Part shown: positions 8,599 through 18,300 of the stretch, piece by piece
How the letters are laid out: the number at the start of each line of letters is the position of its first letter
Position numbering within the stretch: position 1 is the stretch's first letter
NCBI GenBank assembly: GCA_035446765.1
Contig: DAOTFU010000020.1
Location: 1 to 19,241 of the forward strand
DNA: 19,241 bases
Direction: 5' to 3'
Origin: JALOAF01 sp035446765
Lineage (GTDB): Bacteria; Patescibacteriota; Gracilibacteria; Absconditabacterales; Absconditicoccaceae
Position numbers and translations under genes: made by a program
The notes under the pieces: model-generated
What the model saw: only the letters and a program-made list of their open reading frames with translations
Told to the model about the DNA's origin: nothing
The model's database searches: none

Positions 8599-8628
8599 AA
8601 AAAAAAACTGCTAATTTTTAGCAGTTTT
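8599..8628 (-). terminator. Rho-independent terminator after the 71-residue orphan gene
   Basis: AAAACTGCTAA (8604-8614) and TTAGCAGTTTT (8618-8628) form an 11-bp stem with a three-base loop. On the minus strand it ends in nine U. It lies 18 bases after the small gene's stop and separates it from ileS, which must therefore have its own promoter in 8515-8598. Confidence 0.88.
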
Positions 8629-8646
8629 AATCGATAAAATGTTTTT

Positions 8647-8862
8647 TTAATTAAGCTTTATTGAATTTTTTTCAATATCGTTAATTGTTAATTTTATAAA
8701 GCCCTCCTTTTTTGTTTCAATATCAAAGTCATTGATGTTGACGTTCAATATTTTTCCTCGTACTTTTTGAGGTCCTACTTTTCCATTTGGATGATCAGGT
8801 CCAGAGTATTCAAAAGATACTACTCGACCTTCATAATTTCTTAATTTTTCGAATTTGCTCAT
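8647..8862 (-). CDS. Small orphan protein of unknown function (71 residues)
   Basis: With code 37 the protein begins MSKFEKLRNYEGWVVSFEY and continues with SGPDHPNGKVGPQKVWGKIL, then an acidic, beta-like C-terminal half ending KLTINDIEKNSIKLN. Alternating hydrophobic residues suggest a small beta-barrel (SH3- or Sm-like), but this is only an impression. I do not recognise a family. ATG 8862 is preferred over an upstream in-frame ATG at 8931, because the extra 23 residues would be almost only Lys, Asn and Thr, as expected of an A-rich leader. All six glycines are GGN rather than TGA, and the gene has its own strong terminator, both compatible with high expression. Confidence 0.72.
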   Translation of the reverse strand: MSKFEKLRNYEGRVVSFEYSGPDHPNGKVGPQKVRGKILNVNINDFDIETKKEGFIKLTINDIEKNSIKLN

Positions 8863-8993
8863 TTTTTTGTTATTTTTTGTTAGGTTTGTTTTTATATGTA
8901 TTTTGTTTTTTAAGTCAAGTTTTTGTTGCAATTACTTATTATGTATTATTTTGAGTAAAATGGTAGTGAAATACTGGTTTCTTTTGTATTTTT

Positions 8994-9021
8994 TTGATAA
9001 AATTGTGTTTTGAGATATAAT
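8994..9021 (+). promoter_or_regulatory. Probable sigma-70 promoter of the pilus operon
   Basis: TTGATA (8994-8999) and TATAAT (9016-9021) are spaced by 16 bp. This is the best promoter match in the window, about 90 bp before the first pilus gene start at 9111, giving a leader of roughly 80 bases. Confidence 0.7.
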
Positions 9022-9042
9022 TGTAGTAGTTCAAAGTTTGTA

Positions 9043-9074
9043 AAGTTCAAAAAGTAAAGTGTTACTATGAACTT
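9043..9074 (+). other. Hairpin in the 5' leader of the pilus operon
   Basis: AAGTTCA (9043-9049) pairs with TGAACTT (9068-9074), with an inner stem AGTAA (9053-9057) and TTACT (9062-9066) closing a four-base loop. It lies between the promoter and the first start codon and has no U tract, so it is not a simple terminator. It may stabilise the mRNA or bind a regulator. Confidence 0.5.
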
Positions 9075-9110
9075 AATAACTTTCAACATTTAATTTTAAA
9101 CTTATTAGTT

Positions 9111-9671
9111 ATGGCAAAAAGAGTAAAAAAGTTTCGTAGTAGATGAGAGAAAATATTTAGATTTTTGTTTTTATTGTTTGTTTTGTGTTTATTGTGACTT
9201 ATTTTTTTCAAAATAAGCAGCTTTGTGATAGATAGAAATATAGATGAACAAAAAGACAATATTTCTCAAAAAGAACAAGAGTTGAGCACATATCAGAGTG
9301 CAGTAAGTTATGATAAATTTTTGTTGGCAAAAAATCTTGAAAATAATTTTGTACAAATGCCTTGGTTTGAGCATATACCAAAAATATTGGAAATATTTGA
9401 AGATTTACAAAATGTAGATTCTAGTAATAGCAGTATAATAGTTCTTTCTGATTTCAATGTTAGTTTGGAGGAAATTACACTTAAGGGTACAGTATCTTCT
9501 TTGAAAGCTTTGTATTACAATTCTCCAAATGGTAAATTTCAGGCTTTGCTAGATAGATTTGAGTCTTTGGATTTTATCGAAGATATGACAATAAGAACAT
9601 ATGAAAAAGTCTGATGAAAATATTTTGAATTTGTTTTAAATGCTAAAGTAGTAAACAATGACTGAAAATAA
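9111..9671 (+). CDS. Type IV pilus inner-membrane assembly protein, PilN-like
   Basis: The 186-residue protein has a basic N-terminus (MAKRVKKFRSRG), one membrane helix (about 16-37), a short coiled coil (about 42-65), then a globular domain. Features such as MPWFEHIPKILEIFEDL, VSLEEITLKGTVSS and ALLDRFESLDFIEDM match the periplasmic ferredoxin-like domain of PilN/GspL-C proteins. PilN joins PilM and PilO to form the alignment complex that links the cytoplasmic motor to the pilus. No pilM is seen in the window. It is first in the pilus operon and overlaps the next gene by 14 bases. The codons near the end (GTC TGA TGA AAA) need TGA=Gly; under the standard code the protein would lose its last strand. 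Confidence 0.8.
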
Positions 9672-10452
9672 AGAAGTTTTGGATAAATTGATGCAAAAAT
9701 CTTCTCCAGAAAAAGTAGATTGAAATAGTGTCCCAACTGGTAAGGAGGATGAGGTTTTGATTACAAGTTCTAGAGTAGTATGAGTAAGATATAAGGTATA
9801 TTCTATTATATTATTGCTTTTGATATTTGTATTGTGATACAACTATTTATTTCCTAATTTTGATAAGTTTCAAAATAAAAGAATTGAATTGTCTGATATG
9901 GAATTACAAGCATTGAATTTTGAAAACAAAAAAAATCAATATGATGCAAACAAATGATTGGTAGATAAGATATGACAAGTGGAATCGCAAGTAGTGACTT
10001 GTCTAAATGAGCTTAAGTGATGTAAAGAGCTACCAAATACAATACAACAAAACTTTGGTATAGTGAGATCTTATTTGTTGTTGGGAGAAATGAAAAATCA
10101 CAAAATGGACTTAGATGAAAAGGCTATAATTGCAAATATAGATAGTTTTTTGTTGAAAAAAGATCCATTTAATGAAAATTCTAGCACAATGAATGGGATT
10201 TTAAACAAAATATCTATTTGAGATAAAGAGCAATTTGAACAAAGTCTTTATTTTGTACCAATAGAATTGAATATCACTTTTGCGAATAGAGATTGATTGT
10301 TGTCTTTTATAGACAATGTAGAAAAGAAAATACCAATAGAAAAAGATTTGCGTATGTTGTATAAAATAGACAATATAAATTATGATGTGGTTAATTCCAA
10401 CGAAACACAAGATGTAGACATCTATATGTATTTGTATTTTTATGAATCTTAA
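9658..10452 (+). CDS. Type IV pilus assembly protein, PilO-like
   Basis: A 264-residue protein with a ~44-residue cytoplasmic N-terminus, one membrane helix (about 46-65), a coiled coil (about 68-110) and a C-terminal domain (about 150-264). This is the layout of PilO, which pairs with PilN in the periplasm. Sequence similarity alone is weak; position directly after a PilN-like gene is part of the argument. Two cysteines in VVTCLNELKGCKEL might form a disulfide in the coiled-coil region. It overlaps the PilN-like gene by 14 bases and is followed five bases later by pilC, so the three are translationally coupled. Glycines are often TGA. Confidence 0.75.
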
Positions 10453-10457
10453 TATAA

Positions 10458-11603
10458 ATGACAGAAGAGATTAAAAAAACAGAGACAGAATATAAGCAAT
10501 ATAAAAGACATACTATAGATCAGGCTATAGTTAGATTTTTACAGTCTAGAGACAAGGGTAGTTTTGGAAGTAAAGACAAGATTTTCTTTTTTAAAGAATT
10601 GTCTTATATGCTTAAGTGATGAGTGTGATTGGTAGAAGCTGTAGACACTATACGTCATAGTACAGACAATTATGCTGTAAAAGAGATAGCTAGAAGTATA
10701 AATAATTTTTTACACAAATGAAAAACATTGTCATATTCGATGAATAGATTGCCAGATTATTTTGATGAATGAGATTATAATGTGGTAAAAGCTGGTGAAA
10801 AATCGGGTAATTTGACTTTGGTATTGGAGTCATTGGCACAAGAATATGAATATATGGGTGAGATAAAAAATAAATATATTGGTGCACTGATATATCCTAT
10901 GATATTGGTAGTTATAGCCGTGGTGGCTGTGTTTGCTTTGTTTGGTTTTGTTTTGCCAAATGTCTTTGAGATAGCAAATAGTTTCCAATGAATGGAATTG
11001 CCTACTGTCACTAGAGTGCTAAAATGAATATCTGAGTTTTTTGCAAGCAACTGGAAAGTGCTTTTATGATCTTTGTTTTGATTGGTAGTTTTGTTGCGAT
11101 TGTATTTTTCTACTGAGAAAGGTAAAAGATCTTGGTATCATATACTGTTGTCTTTACCACTGATTGGTAGGATGACAAAGTATTATTATCTAGTGAGATG
11201 GTGTAGATATATGAAACTTATGTTGGTAAGTGGTATGAATTATGTAGAGACTTTTTCTATACTTAGAGATGTATTGGGGATACCCCTATATAAAGATATG
11301 ATAGAAAGGATTTTGGCTGGTTTGCAAAGATGAGAGACAATATTTGATTCTTTAAAAAACGAAAATTTTTTGGTACCAAGTAATGTTTCAGCTCTTATAA
11401 AAGTATGAGAGGAGACAGCAAACTTGGAGAATTCAGTAGATAATGTTTTGAAAATGTATCAAGAGGAACTGAATGTAACCATAAATAGATTGGCAAAAGT
11501 TATCGAACCAATTATGTTGATTTTTATAGGTTTGATAGTAGTAGTTATTGCATCTGGAGTATTTGGTTTGATTTTGCAAATCATGGAATGAGCGTGACTA
11601 TAA
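10458..11603 (+). CDS. pilC: Type IV pilus inner-membrane platform protein PilC (GspF family)
   Basis: 381 residues, the usual size for PilC/GspF, the polytopic platform that couples the PilB/PilT motors to pilin assembly. It contains two T2SSF repeats. The first holds VKAGEKSGNLTLVLESLA (110-127) followed by a membrane helix (YPMILVVIAVVAVFALFGFV). The second holds SALIKVGEETANLENSVD and ends with the membrane helix PIMLIFIGLIVVVIASGVFG. A middle helix lies around residues 200-216. Thirteen of 28 glycines are TGA, including the doublet in LKGGVGLVEA. The motor ATPases and the prepilin peptidase PilD are not in this window and must be elsewhere. Confidence 0.93.
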
Positions 11604-11657
11604 ATGTAAAATGTGGAATTTTAAATGTAAAAATTTAAGAACTTATAAGCAAAAATT

Positions 11658-12161
11658 ATGAAAAAAAAGATAAAAGCCTTTACTGTTTTGGAGATAGTAA
11701 TTGTGATAGTTATTGTCGGAGTTTTGATGTGAGCGACTATGAAGTTTGGCGGAGATCGTATAGGTTTTTTAAATCAAAAAAACATAAAAGAACAATTTTT
11801 GTCTAGTTATGAAAATTTATATTCTCAAAATTTACTTACCAGCTATAAAAATAAAAAAATATACAATAAATTGGAATTGAATTTCGAGAAATGATCTAAT
11901 CATATATGATATCAATATCTATGATACAATGATGATTTAATTTTTTCTGGCAGAACTTTTGTAGATGGTGGTGATTATCAAATTAGTCAATTATTTTTGG
12001 ACTGAGAAGAGCAGGATTTAATCAAAGTTTATTTAAAGCCTTATGATATATCTTGTGATCTTGATGAACACAAGCAATGAAAGATTTGTATTTTGGTAAA
12101 TAAATCTAAGGAATATTGTTTTTTGATAAAGAAAGACAATTGTAGGATAAATAATTTTTAG
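11658..12161 (+). CDS. Type IV prepilin-like protein (pseudopilin)
   Basis: 167 residues. The N-terminus MKKKIKAFTVLEIVIVIVI has the class III signal: basic leader, cleavage site before Phe (A7|F8), Glu at +5 (E12), then a long hydrophobic helix used for assembly. The residue before the cut is Ala, not the usual Gly, as in the other pilins of this operon. The rest is a small globular head, with four cysteines in the last ~45 residues that could form two disulfides. It is likely a minor pilin or the major pilin; size does not decide. It starts 54 bases after pilC. That gap has an 11-base direct repeat (TAAATGTAAAA at 11601-11611 and 11622-11632). Confidence 0.85.
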
Positions 12162-12190
12162 AATCTTGCTTTTTCTGATTATTTTTTTAT

Positions 12191-12219
12191 AAGAATAAAT
12201 GGTTTATTTATTCTTTTTT
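12191..12219 (+). terminator. Hairpin with U tract between two pilin genes (terminator or attenuator)
   Basis: AAGAATAAAT (12191-12200) and ATTTATTCTT (12206-12215) form a perfect 10-bp stem with a five-base loop, followed directly by four more T. It ends only two bases before the ATG of the next pilin gene, so it would also hide that gene's leader. The stem is A/U-rich, so termination may be partial. It would reduce expression of genes after the first pilin. Confidence 0.65.
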
Positions 12220-12221
12220 GT

Positions 12222-12866
12222 ATGAAAAAAAAATTGGCTTTTACGTTTATAGAAATTATGATAGCAATAGTAATTTTTTCTATTGGTATTTTGGCGGTAT
12301 TGAGATTGGTGACTGCAAATTTGGGTACCATGGATGAAAACAATACTAGGATACAAGCTACTTTTTTGGCAAAAGAATGAATAGAATTGGTTTATAATTT
12401 GAGAGATACAAACCTTGAAAGAGAATTTCTGTGGAATTGTGTGCCCAAAAATGATTTTTATGACTGGGATATGGATGATCTACAAAGGCAGCTTCGTTCG
12501 AATGATGATATAAATGATGCTTTGTGTGATGGATTTTTTGGTACCTGAAAAAATTTAAAGATATCTTTTGATCCTAATTTGTATTTATACACCCAGTTGT
12601 CAGATAAGTATCTAGATTTCCCCAAAAATTATAAGCAAAATAAGTTGTATCTGTTTACTGGTGGCATCAACACTTCTTGGTATGCTTATACTGGTGTCAA
12701 TTGAAAAGATAGCTATTTTGCCAGGTATATATCTTTTGATCTTGTAAGAGAATGAGAAGATGTATTGCCGCATGATAAGATATTGAAAGTGCGTTCTCAT
12801 GTATTGTATATGAAGTGATCAAATACTTGAGAGGTAGTATTTGAGAGTTTTATATGAAATTATTAA
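12222..12866 (+). CDS. Type IV prepilin-like protein (PilV-like minor pilin)
   Basis: 214 residues. MKKKLAFTFIEIMIAIVIFS holds the prepilin site (A6|F7, E11 at +5) and the assembly helix. The following sequence ILAVLRLVTANLGTMDENNT and ATFLAKEGIELVYNLRD resembles the PilV/PilX-type minor pilin N-terminal region, where AxxGIE-like motifs are common. The remaining ~140 residues form an unassigned head. Its start lies two bases after an A/U-rich hairpin, with no Shine-Dalgarno site. The stop TAA abuts the ATG of the next gene, so the two are tightly coupled. Confidence 0.82.
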
Positions 12867-13472
12867 ATGATCAAAAAGAAGGCGTTTACTATAGTAGAGA
12901 TTATTATGGTGGTTGTGATAATTGGTATATTATCATGAATTTTGTTTAAAACTTATATTACTATATCTAAGGTTTCATTTAGGATAGAGCAGCAAAAGAT
13001 ATTAAATCAAGAGTTATTGTTTGTGTCTGAAGTATTGCAAAATATGTCAGATAGAAATAGTATTGATTATCAAAAATATTCTACTTGATTACTTTGAAGC
13101 AATTGAATTTATGAAATATTGTATTTAAGTGGTCAAGATGGTGAAATAGAGATATATACTAGATGAAATTGTCTTGATGATTTTGGAGATTTGCAAGAAA
13201 ATACTGATATTTGCAGTTTACGACTTAGAAAAAATGATCAAGAAATAAAGCTGACAAATGATGGCGTATTTTTGTCTAATGTTTATTTCAAAATAATTCC
13301 TTATGCTAATATAGATCAGTATGATTCTGATTCAAGCTGTGGTGATAATTATTTGGCTTGTATAGCCAATCCGTGATTTTGGTTTTTGGCAGAATTTTAT
13401 AGTATAGGATATGATTGAGACAATTGGACCAATAATGTATCTATGTTTGTACAAGAATTCTTTAATAATTAG
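12867..13472 (+). CDS. Type IV prepilin-like protein (PilW-like minor pilin)
   Basis: 201 residues starting MIKKKAFTIVEIIMVVVIIG, with cleavage expected at A6|F7 and Glu at +5 (E11). After the assembly helix comes a linker (TISKVSFRIEQQKILNQELL), then a head with four cysteines. By size, order and the downstream PilX-like gene it is best seen as a PilW-type minor pilin, but similarity is weak. It starts directly after the previous stop codon and the next gene begins eight bases after its TAG. Several head glycines are TGA; one CGA codon lies in CSLWLRK (Trp under code 37). Confidence 0.8.
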
Positions 13473-13480
13473 TTTTGATT

Positions 13481-14392
13481 ATGCCTCTAAAGCAAGATAG
13501 TTTATGTAAAAATAAGATAAAATGAAATATCAGTATTTTGGTGATTTTTGTGTTGCTGGCATCTTCTTTGATGTGAGTTTTGACGATGCATTTTGTAAAA
13601 CAAATGATGTCTTATACTAGTCAAATAAATGATTATTACAAATCTTATTATATTTCAAAAGCTGGCTTAGAGTTGGCTTTGACAGAGATTGATAATGCAG
13701 GTATAGGTTTTTTTAGAGATTCCAATGATCAAGATGATATATTTGAGCAAAATTTTGACTGTAGCAATTGTGATTTAGATTTGTCAATACAATGAAGATC
13801 TAATCATGTTTCAGATAGTTTCTGGCTTAGTACTGGCTGTGATGATAACAATGCTTTTGTGCTAAATAGATGAGAATCTTTTGTACTACCTTTGTTTGTG
13901 CAAAATGTACCAGATAGTCATTTTGAGTTTTTTCAACAGCCAGAACCAGATTATAAGAGTATTGCAAAGTATATGGATAAGATTAATTTTGTATCTAATA
14001 ATGATTTTCCCAATGATTTGAGTGTTGGTTTGGTAATATTTTCAGGTGACACAGTAGATAGAGATTATGTTTTAATTAAAACATTAGATTCTAAAAAAGA
14101 TTTATTTTCTAGATATTATGATCATTTTGTAGATTATTATGATGAAGGTATTTTTGAAAATAGTGACAATTTGATATATTTTGTAATATCAAATGTAGAT
14201 GATGATAGTGTATCATTTTGCATAGATATTCCTGATATTACAGAATGAGGTTTAGACAAAAAAATTAACATAGCTACAAATAAATTTTTTGTACAAAGTA
14301 TTGGTACTTACCACAATGGAGTGGTTGGACTACAGGCGATATATGGTCAGCCGATTCCAAGTTTTTTGGCTAATACTAGTATGGTTAGATAA
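13481..14392 (+). CDS. PilX-like pilus assembly protein
   Basis: 303 residues. A short basic leader ends in a TGA-encoded Gly (residue 15), followed by a hydrophobic helix (NISILVIFVLLASSLMGVL) and then YYISKAGLELALTEI. This matches the PilX/GspK-type N-terminus, where the usual Glu at +5 can be missing and an A-x-x-x-G-L-E motif follows the helix. The large acidic head (about 80-303) is rich in Asp and may sit at the pilus tip. It is the last gene of the operon, ending before a strong terminator. Under the standard code it would fall into several pieces. Confidence 0.72.
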
Positions 14393-14404
14393 TTTATAAA
14401 TTTT

Positions 14405-14434
14405 AAAAAAATCAGCTTTGATGCTGATTTTTTT
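14405..14434. terminator. Bidirectional terminator between the pilus operon and the next minus-strand gene
   Basis: AAAATCAGC (14408-14416) and GCTGATTTT (14423-14431) form a 9-bp stem with a six-base loop, with an A run before and T run after. It lies between the convergent stops at 14392 (+) and 14455 (-), and gives seven U in either direction. Confidence 0.9.
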
Positions 14435-14454
14435 GTATATTTGTATATTATTTT

Positions 14455-15015
14455 TTACAATTTTCACATAAGATCGTCTAAGTTTTTTTCTTGTTCTTTT
14501 TTGGTTTCTTGAGCTTCTTTTGCTATTCACATTGTCTCTAGTATTGCTTGTCGTCTTTTGAGTCTCATCTTTCTTTCTTGTTCTATAGCATTTTTTTCAT
14601 TTTCATCTTCAGCCTTTAGTACATGTAGATTTAGTTGTTCTTCTACATATATTTCATACAATCTTTGTATTTGAAATGATCGTAATTCTGATACTTTTTT
14701 TACTACACTTTGTTCTCCACTTTTTACTGCGATAAATAATTCTGGATCTGATTCTTTTTGTTCTTTGAGTTCATAGTCACTAGAGAAAGATCACAATACC
14801 AATTGTTGTAATAAGTCTCGATCAAAGTCGTTTTCTAGTTCATCTGGTATTAAATATTTTACTGGTTTAAAGTCTTTGAGGTATTCTGTGTATCGTAGCT
14901 GTTCTTTGATACCTCATCATATTTCACCAAAAACTTTTTCGTATTTTGATACTATTTCTTTCTTTTCAGGGTTTTCTCTCAACTCTTGTACAAATGTGTT
15001 GAAATCAAAAAGCAT
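14455..15015 (-). CDS. Charged protein of unknown function
   Basis: 186 residues with no recognised family. It begins MLFDFNTFVQELRENPEK, and has no signal peptide or membrane segment. The region KFIVxxVK-like core is followed, from about residue 105 on, by a long, strongly charged helical stretch (EEQLNLHVLKAEDENEKNAI, then MRLKRWQAILETMGIAKEAQ), probably coiled coil. At least four glycines are TGA, including a run of two or three in EIGGGIKEQL. It lies downstream of the VirD4-like ATPase on the same strand, but 339 bp away, so it may have its own promoter. A link with the ATPase, for example as a cytoplasmic partner, is only a guess from position. Confidence 0.78.
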
Positions 15016-15161
15016 TTTAGATTTATTATTAATACATAAAAATCACTCATTTTTTGAAAATATATCAAAATTTTACTACTTTGCAAGAGAAAATCTTCTT
15101 TGTTTATGAATGTTTATTGCTTTTGTAACATCATTTTTAAAATAAAAAACGCTCCGCTATG

Positions 15162-15197
15162 GCTTACTTTTGTCACAATTAAGCCACAAAAGTAAGC
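15162..15197. repeat. Perfect 12-bp inverted repeat in a GC-richer block
   Basis: GCTTACTTTTGT (15162-15173) and ACAAAAGTAAGC (15186-15197) are perfectly complementary around a 12-base loop. An alternative pairing uses GGCTTA (15161-15166) with TAAGCC (15180-15185), so two exclusive hairpins are possible. On the minus strand a T run follows 20 bases later (after GGAGCG), so a terminator role is possible. It could also be a dispersed extragenic repeat. Confidence 0.7.
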
Positions 15198-15262
15198 AAA
15201 AATGCCCTCGTTCGCAGATTACAGTCAATACTTACAGCTTGAAATATTTTATTATAAATACG

Positions 15263-15294
15263 AAGCTCCGAATTGGGTCGGAGCTTTAGTTTTT
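15263..15294. terminator. Hairpin, probable terminator
   Basis: AAGCTCCGA (15263-15271) and TCGGAGCTT (15278-15286) form a GC-rich 9-bp stem with a six-base loop. The T-rich tail (TAGTTTTT) lies on the plus strand, where no gene precedes it; on the minus strand it lies about 60 bp after the VirD4-like stop but lacks a clean U tract. It may still end that minus-strand transcript. Confidence 0.6.
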
Positions 15295-15354
15295 ACTTAC
15301 TATTTTTCTTAGGTAAATTTCATTGAGTCTGACGGTGTAATATCGAACATTTTT

Positions 15355-18300
15355 TTATTTTTTGTTATTTGTAGTTTTTTCTTTTTTGTTTGATTCTGGT
15401 TTTTGTTTTTGGACTTCTTCTAGTTTTATTTCCTTTCATTGAGCTTGTTGTTTATCTACTTCTTCAAGGTCTAATCACAATCTAGCTGTGATTTCTGCAT
15501 CTACAAATTTTCTTTTTCTACCATATTTTTTTGCTGAATATTCTTTTAAAATATCTGGTATTTTTTTGTTTCTATAGTCCATAGTATATATACTGTTCAT
15601 ACTAAATGGACGAGTAGTAGAATTGTCTATATTAAGTTTTATATATGCTTTGTAGTTTGCTATACCACTAATATCTCCAGAACCCAATACAGGTTGATAT
15701 TCTTTTTCCAAAAATTCAGCATCAGGTGCACCGACTTTAAATGATTGCATGGTTCACACGTTACCAAAAACTGCTGCTTTCACATCTCACTTTCATCATT
15801 CTGATTTGTTTAATCACTGTCACGCTTCTAGTTGCGCTATATATTGGTGAGCCATTATTAGACAAAGTCTGTATTTTCTAGCTTCTGACAATATATCTGC
15901 AAATGTACCAGATACAAAGTTTTGGAATTCATCCACATATAGATAAAAGTCTTTTCTATCTTTTTCTGGTATTTTTGCACGTGACATGGCTGCATTGTAT
16001 ACTTTTGATACCAATATCATACCAAGTAATTGTGCGTTCATATCTCAGATCTTACCTTTTGATAGATTGATCAAAAGTATTTTTTTGTTGTTCATAATAT
16101 CTTCTAGATCAAACGCAGATTTGGTTTGTCATATGATATTTCTGATAAGTCTATTTGTATTAAAAGATACAAATTTAGAACTGAAGTAAGGTATAATTTC
16201 AGCTTTTTCTCTATCTCACATAGCGTTATATGTTTTTTCCCAGAAGTTTTTTACTATTGGATTTGTTACTTTGCTGACCTTATACTGTCTAAATGATTCG
16301 TCTGTATAAAGTCTTACTACATCCAATATAGTTGGCCTATCTTCAAAGTCTTCAAGTATAGTCAAACTACCATATTTAAAATATTCCTGTATTCTTGGAC
16401 CAAATATTTCAGGACCAAACATTTTTATAAAGATTTCTGTAGCATCATTTACTGTCCTATCTGCTTCATCTAGATTGTTTATTTCATATAGATTTAATCA
16501 CATAGGTCTTTCATCATTACCAGCATCAAATACTACCACATCTTTTGCTCTTTCTTTTGGTATATATTGTAACAAATCTTCTATTAAATCTCCATGAGGA
16601 TCTATAATACATACACCATCTCCATTCCATATATCTTGTCTGGCAAGTGTTTGTAGGTATACAGATTTACCAGTACCTGATTTTCATATACAATAGTGAT
16701 GTCTAGTTCTATCATTTCTTTTCATATATACTGGTACGTATTTGTTTCTGTATATGTTTGTTCAGAGTAGTACTCAAGATTTGAATACTTTATATCCATA
16801 AACATCTTTTTTAATCTTTGTTTTTACAAATTTTTTACCGTCTTTTTCTACTGTTTCTTTGTCTTTTAATTCTGACTGTTTAAATTTTTCAATAGGTTCT
16901 AATTTTTCTTCTTCTACTGTTTTTTTTCATACTGCTCGATGATTTTTGTACTCTTTCAATATTTCTTCTACTTTTCATCCTTTATACTTTTCTGCTAATA
17001 TACCACTAATGATATAATCTGTAGCATCTTTGGGATCTAATATAGGTAGATTTGAAGGAGCAGGTAATATTTTATATTCCATCCAATTGATGATACTAGA
17101 ACGGTTGTATGTTTTGTCTGGAAAATGAAATAATCCAGTCAATTCATTGAGAGTAAATATATTTGAATGGAAAAATAAATTGGTTAGTTTGTATTTTGCT
17201 GCAATAGTTCGGAGTGGCTTTGATATAAAATTTAAAAGTCATGCTTTGTTTTCCAGTTGTCTTAATTCATTTCCATATTCATCTGTATAAACGTTGTATG
17301 CACTTATAAGTCATTCTATATTGTCTTTTAATTTATTTTTTTCATCGGATGTAGTCACAAGCATAAGTCCAGCCTCAAATGCTGCTCAACCTACCTCTTC
17401 TCACATATAGTTGATTGTGTCTTCTTTTGATTTTACCATACGTACCATTGTGATATCTTCAGCTTTTTTTTGTGCTGTTCTAGTACCAGTCAATATAAAT
17501 TTGAAAAAGTTTCATATTTTTTTTAGTGGATTTTTTGATATTTCTAATCCTTTGTGTAGTTTGTCTATTTTTACCATTGCTTTTTTGTTTCGTTTTTCTG
17601 GCATTGGTTTAATTGTCATGATTACAGTAGCTGTGTCATATCTTGATACGCTATCCATTGCATCTACTATATTGTTGATTGGATCATCTCACATTTTTTT
17701 GTAGTCCTTGAGTGTATATATTTCATCTTTTTCAGACTGTAATGGCATTACCTTATAATGTTTTCTTTTGAAGATGTTTGGTTTTTTGATAGTTTCTATA
17801 GAACTACTTGGATATTGAGATCATATAGATCATTCTATAATTTTTTTGTATTCAGGAAAACATCATATGATAAAATTTAATGTTCAGTCTTCATAGTGGT
17901 ACAAAAATACTATTCTAGGTTTTCTAAAAAAACTATACATTATTTTGTCTTTTATAGTCAGGCTTCATAGTTTGCTCATGTTCATATATACTTGAGTCAT
18001 TCTACCTATTTTTTCTTTCATATCTTTTGCTATTTCCTTAGCTTGTTCACGGTCCATCTTGCTATCTCATTTTGGTGTCAACACTTTCATATATACCAAT
18101 CTATTGTTGTTTAGGAAAGCATATCATCGCCTGAGTATGCATCTTATTAGATTGAATATTAGCTTGATTGCTATAATCCCAATGATAGCATACAAGACAT
18201 ACATTCATATGGTTTTTAATCATATAGAAAAACCCTCCAAGATATTTGACTCTTGCGTTGGAGCAGCCGAGTGTGTTTCTTTATGATCTGAGGTTTTTAC

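Larger units (their letters stand above)
15016..15354. other. Intergenic stretch with structured repeats
   Basis: No convincing gene is present in 339 bp between the two minus-strand genes. It contains the inverted repeat at 15162-15197, the hairpin at 15263-15294, and a locally GC-richer block (about 15150-15225: GCTCCGCT, GCCCTCGTTCGCAG) that differs from the surrounding AT-rich DNA. The part nearest the downstream gene (15016-15140) is plain AT-rich sequence where its promoter could lie. Confidence 0.6.

Noticed and set aside
8863..8931. Longer start (ATG 8931) for the 71-residue protein
   Set aside because: The added residues are low-complexity Lys/Asn/Thr/Leu, as expected from an A-rich leader, while MSKFEKL at 8862 looks like a normal start.
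15162..15197. CRISPR repeat or insertion-sequence end
   Set aside because: There is one copy only, with no regular spacing, no transposase and no target duplication that I can see.
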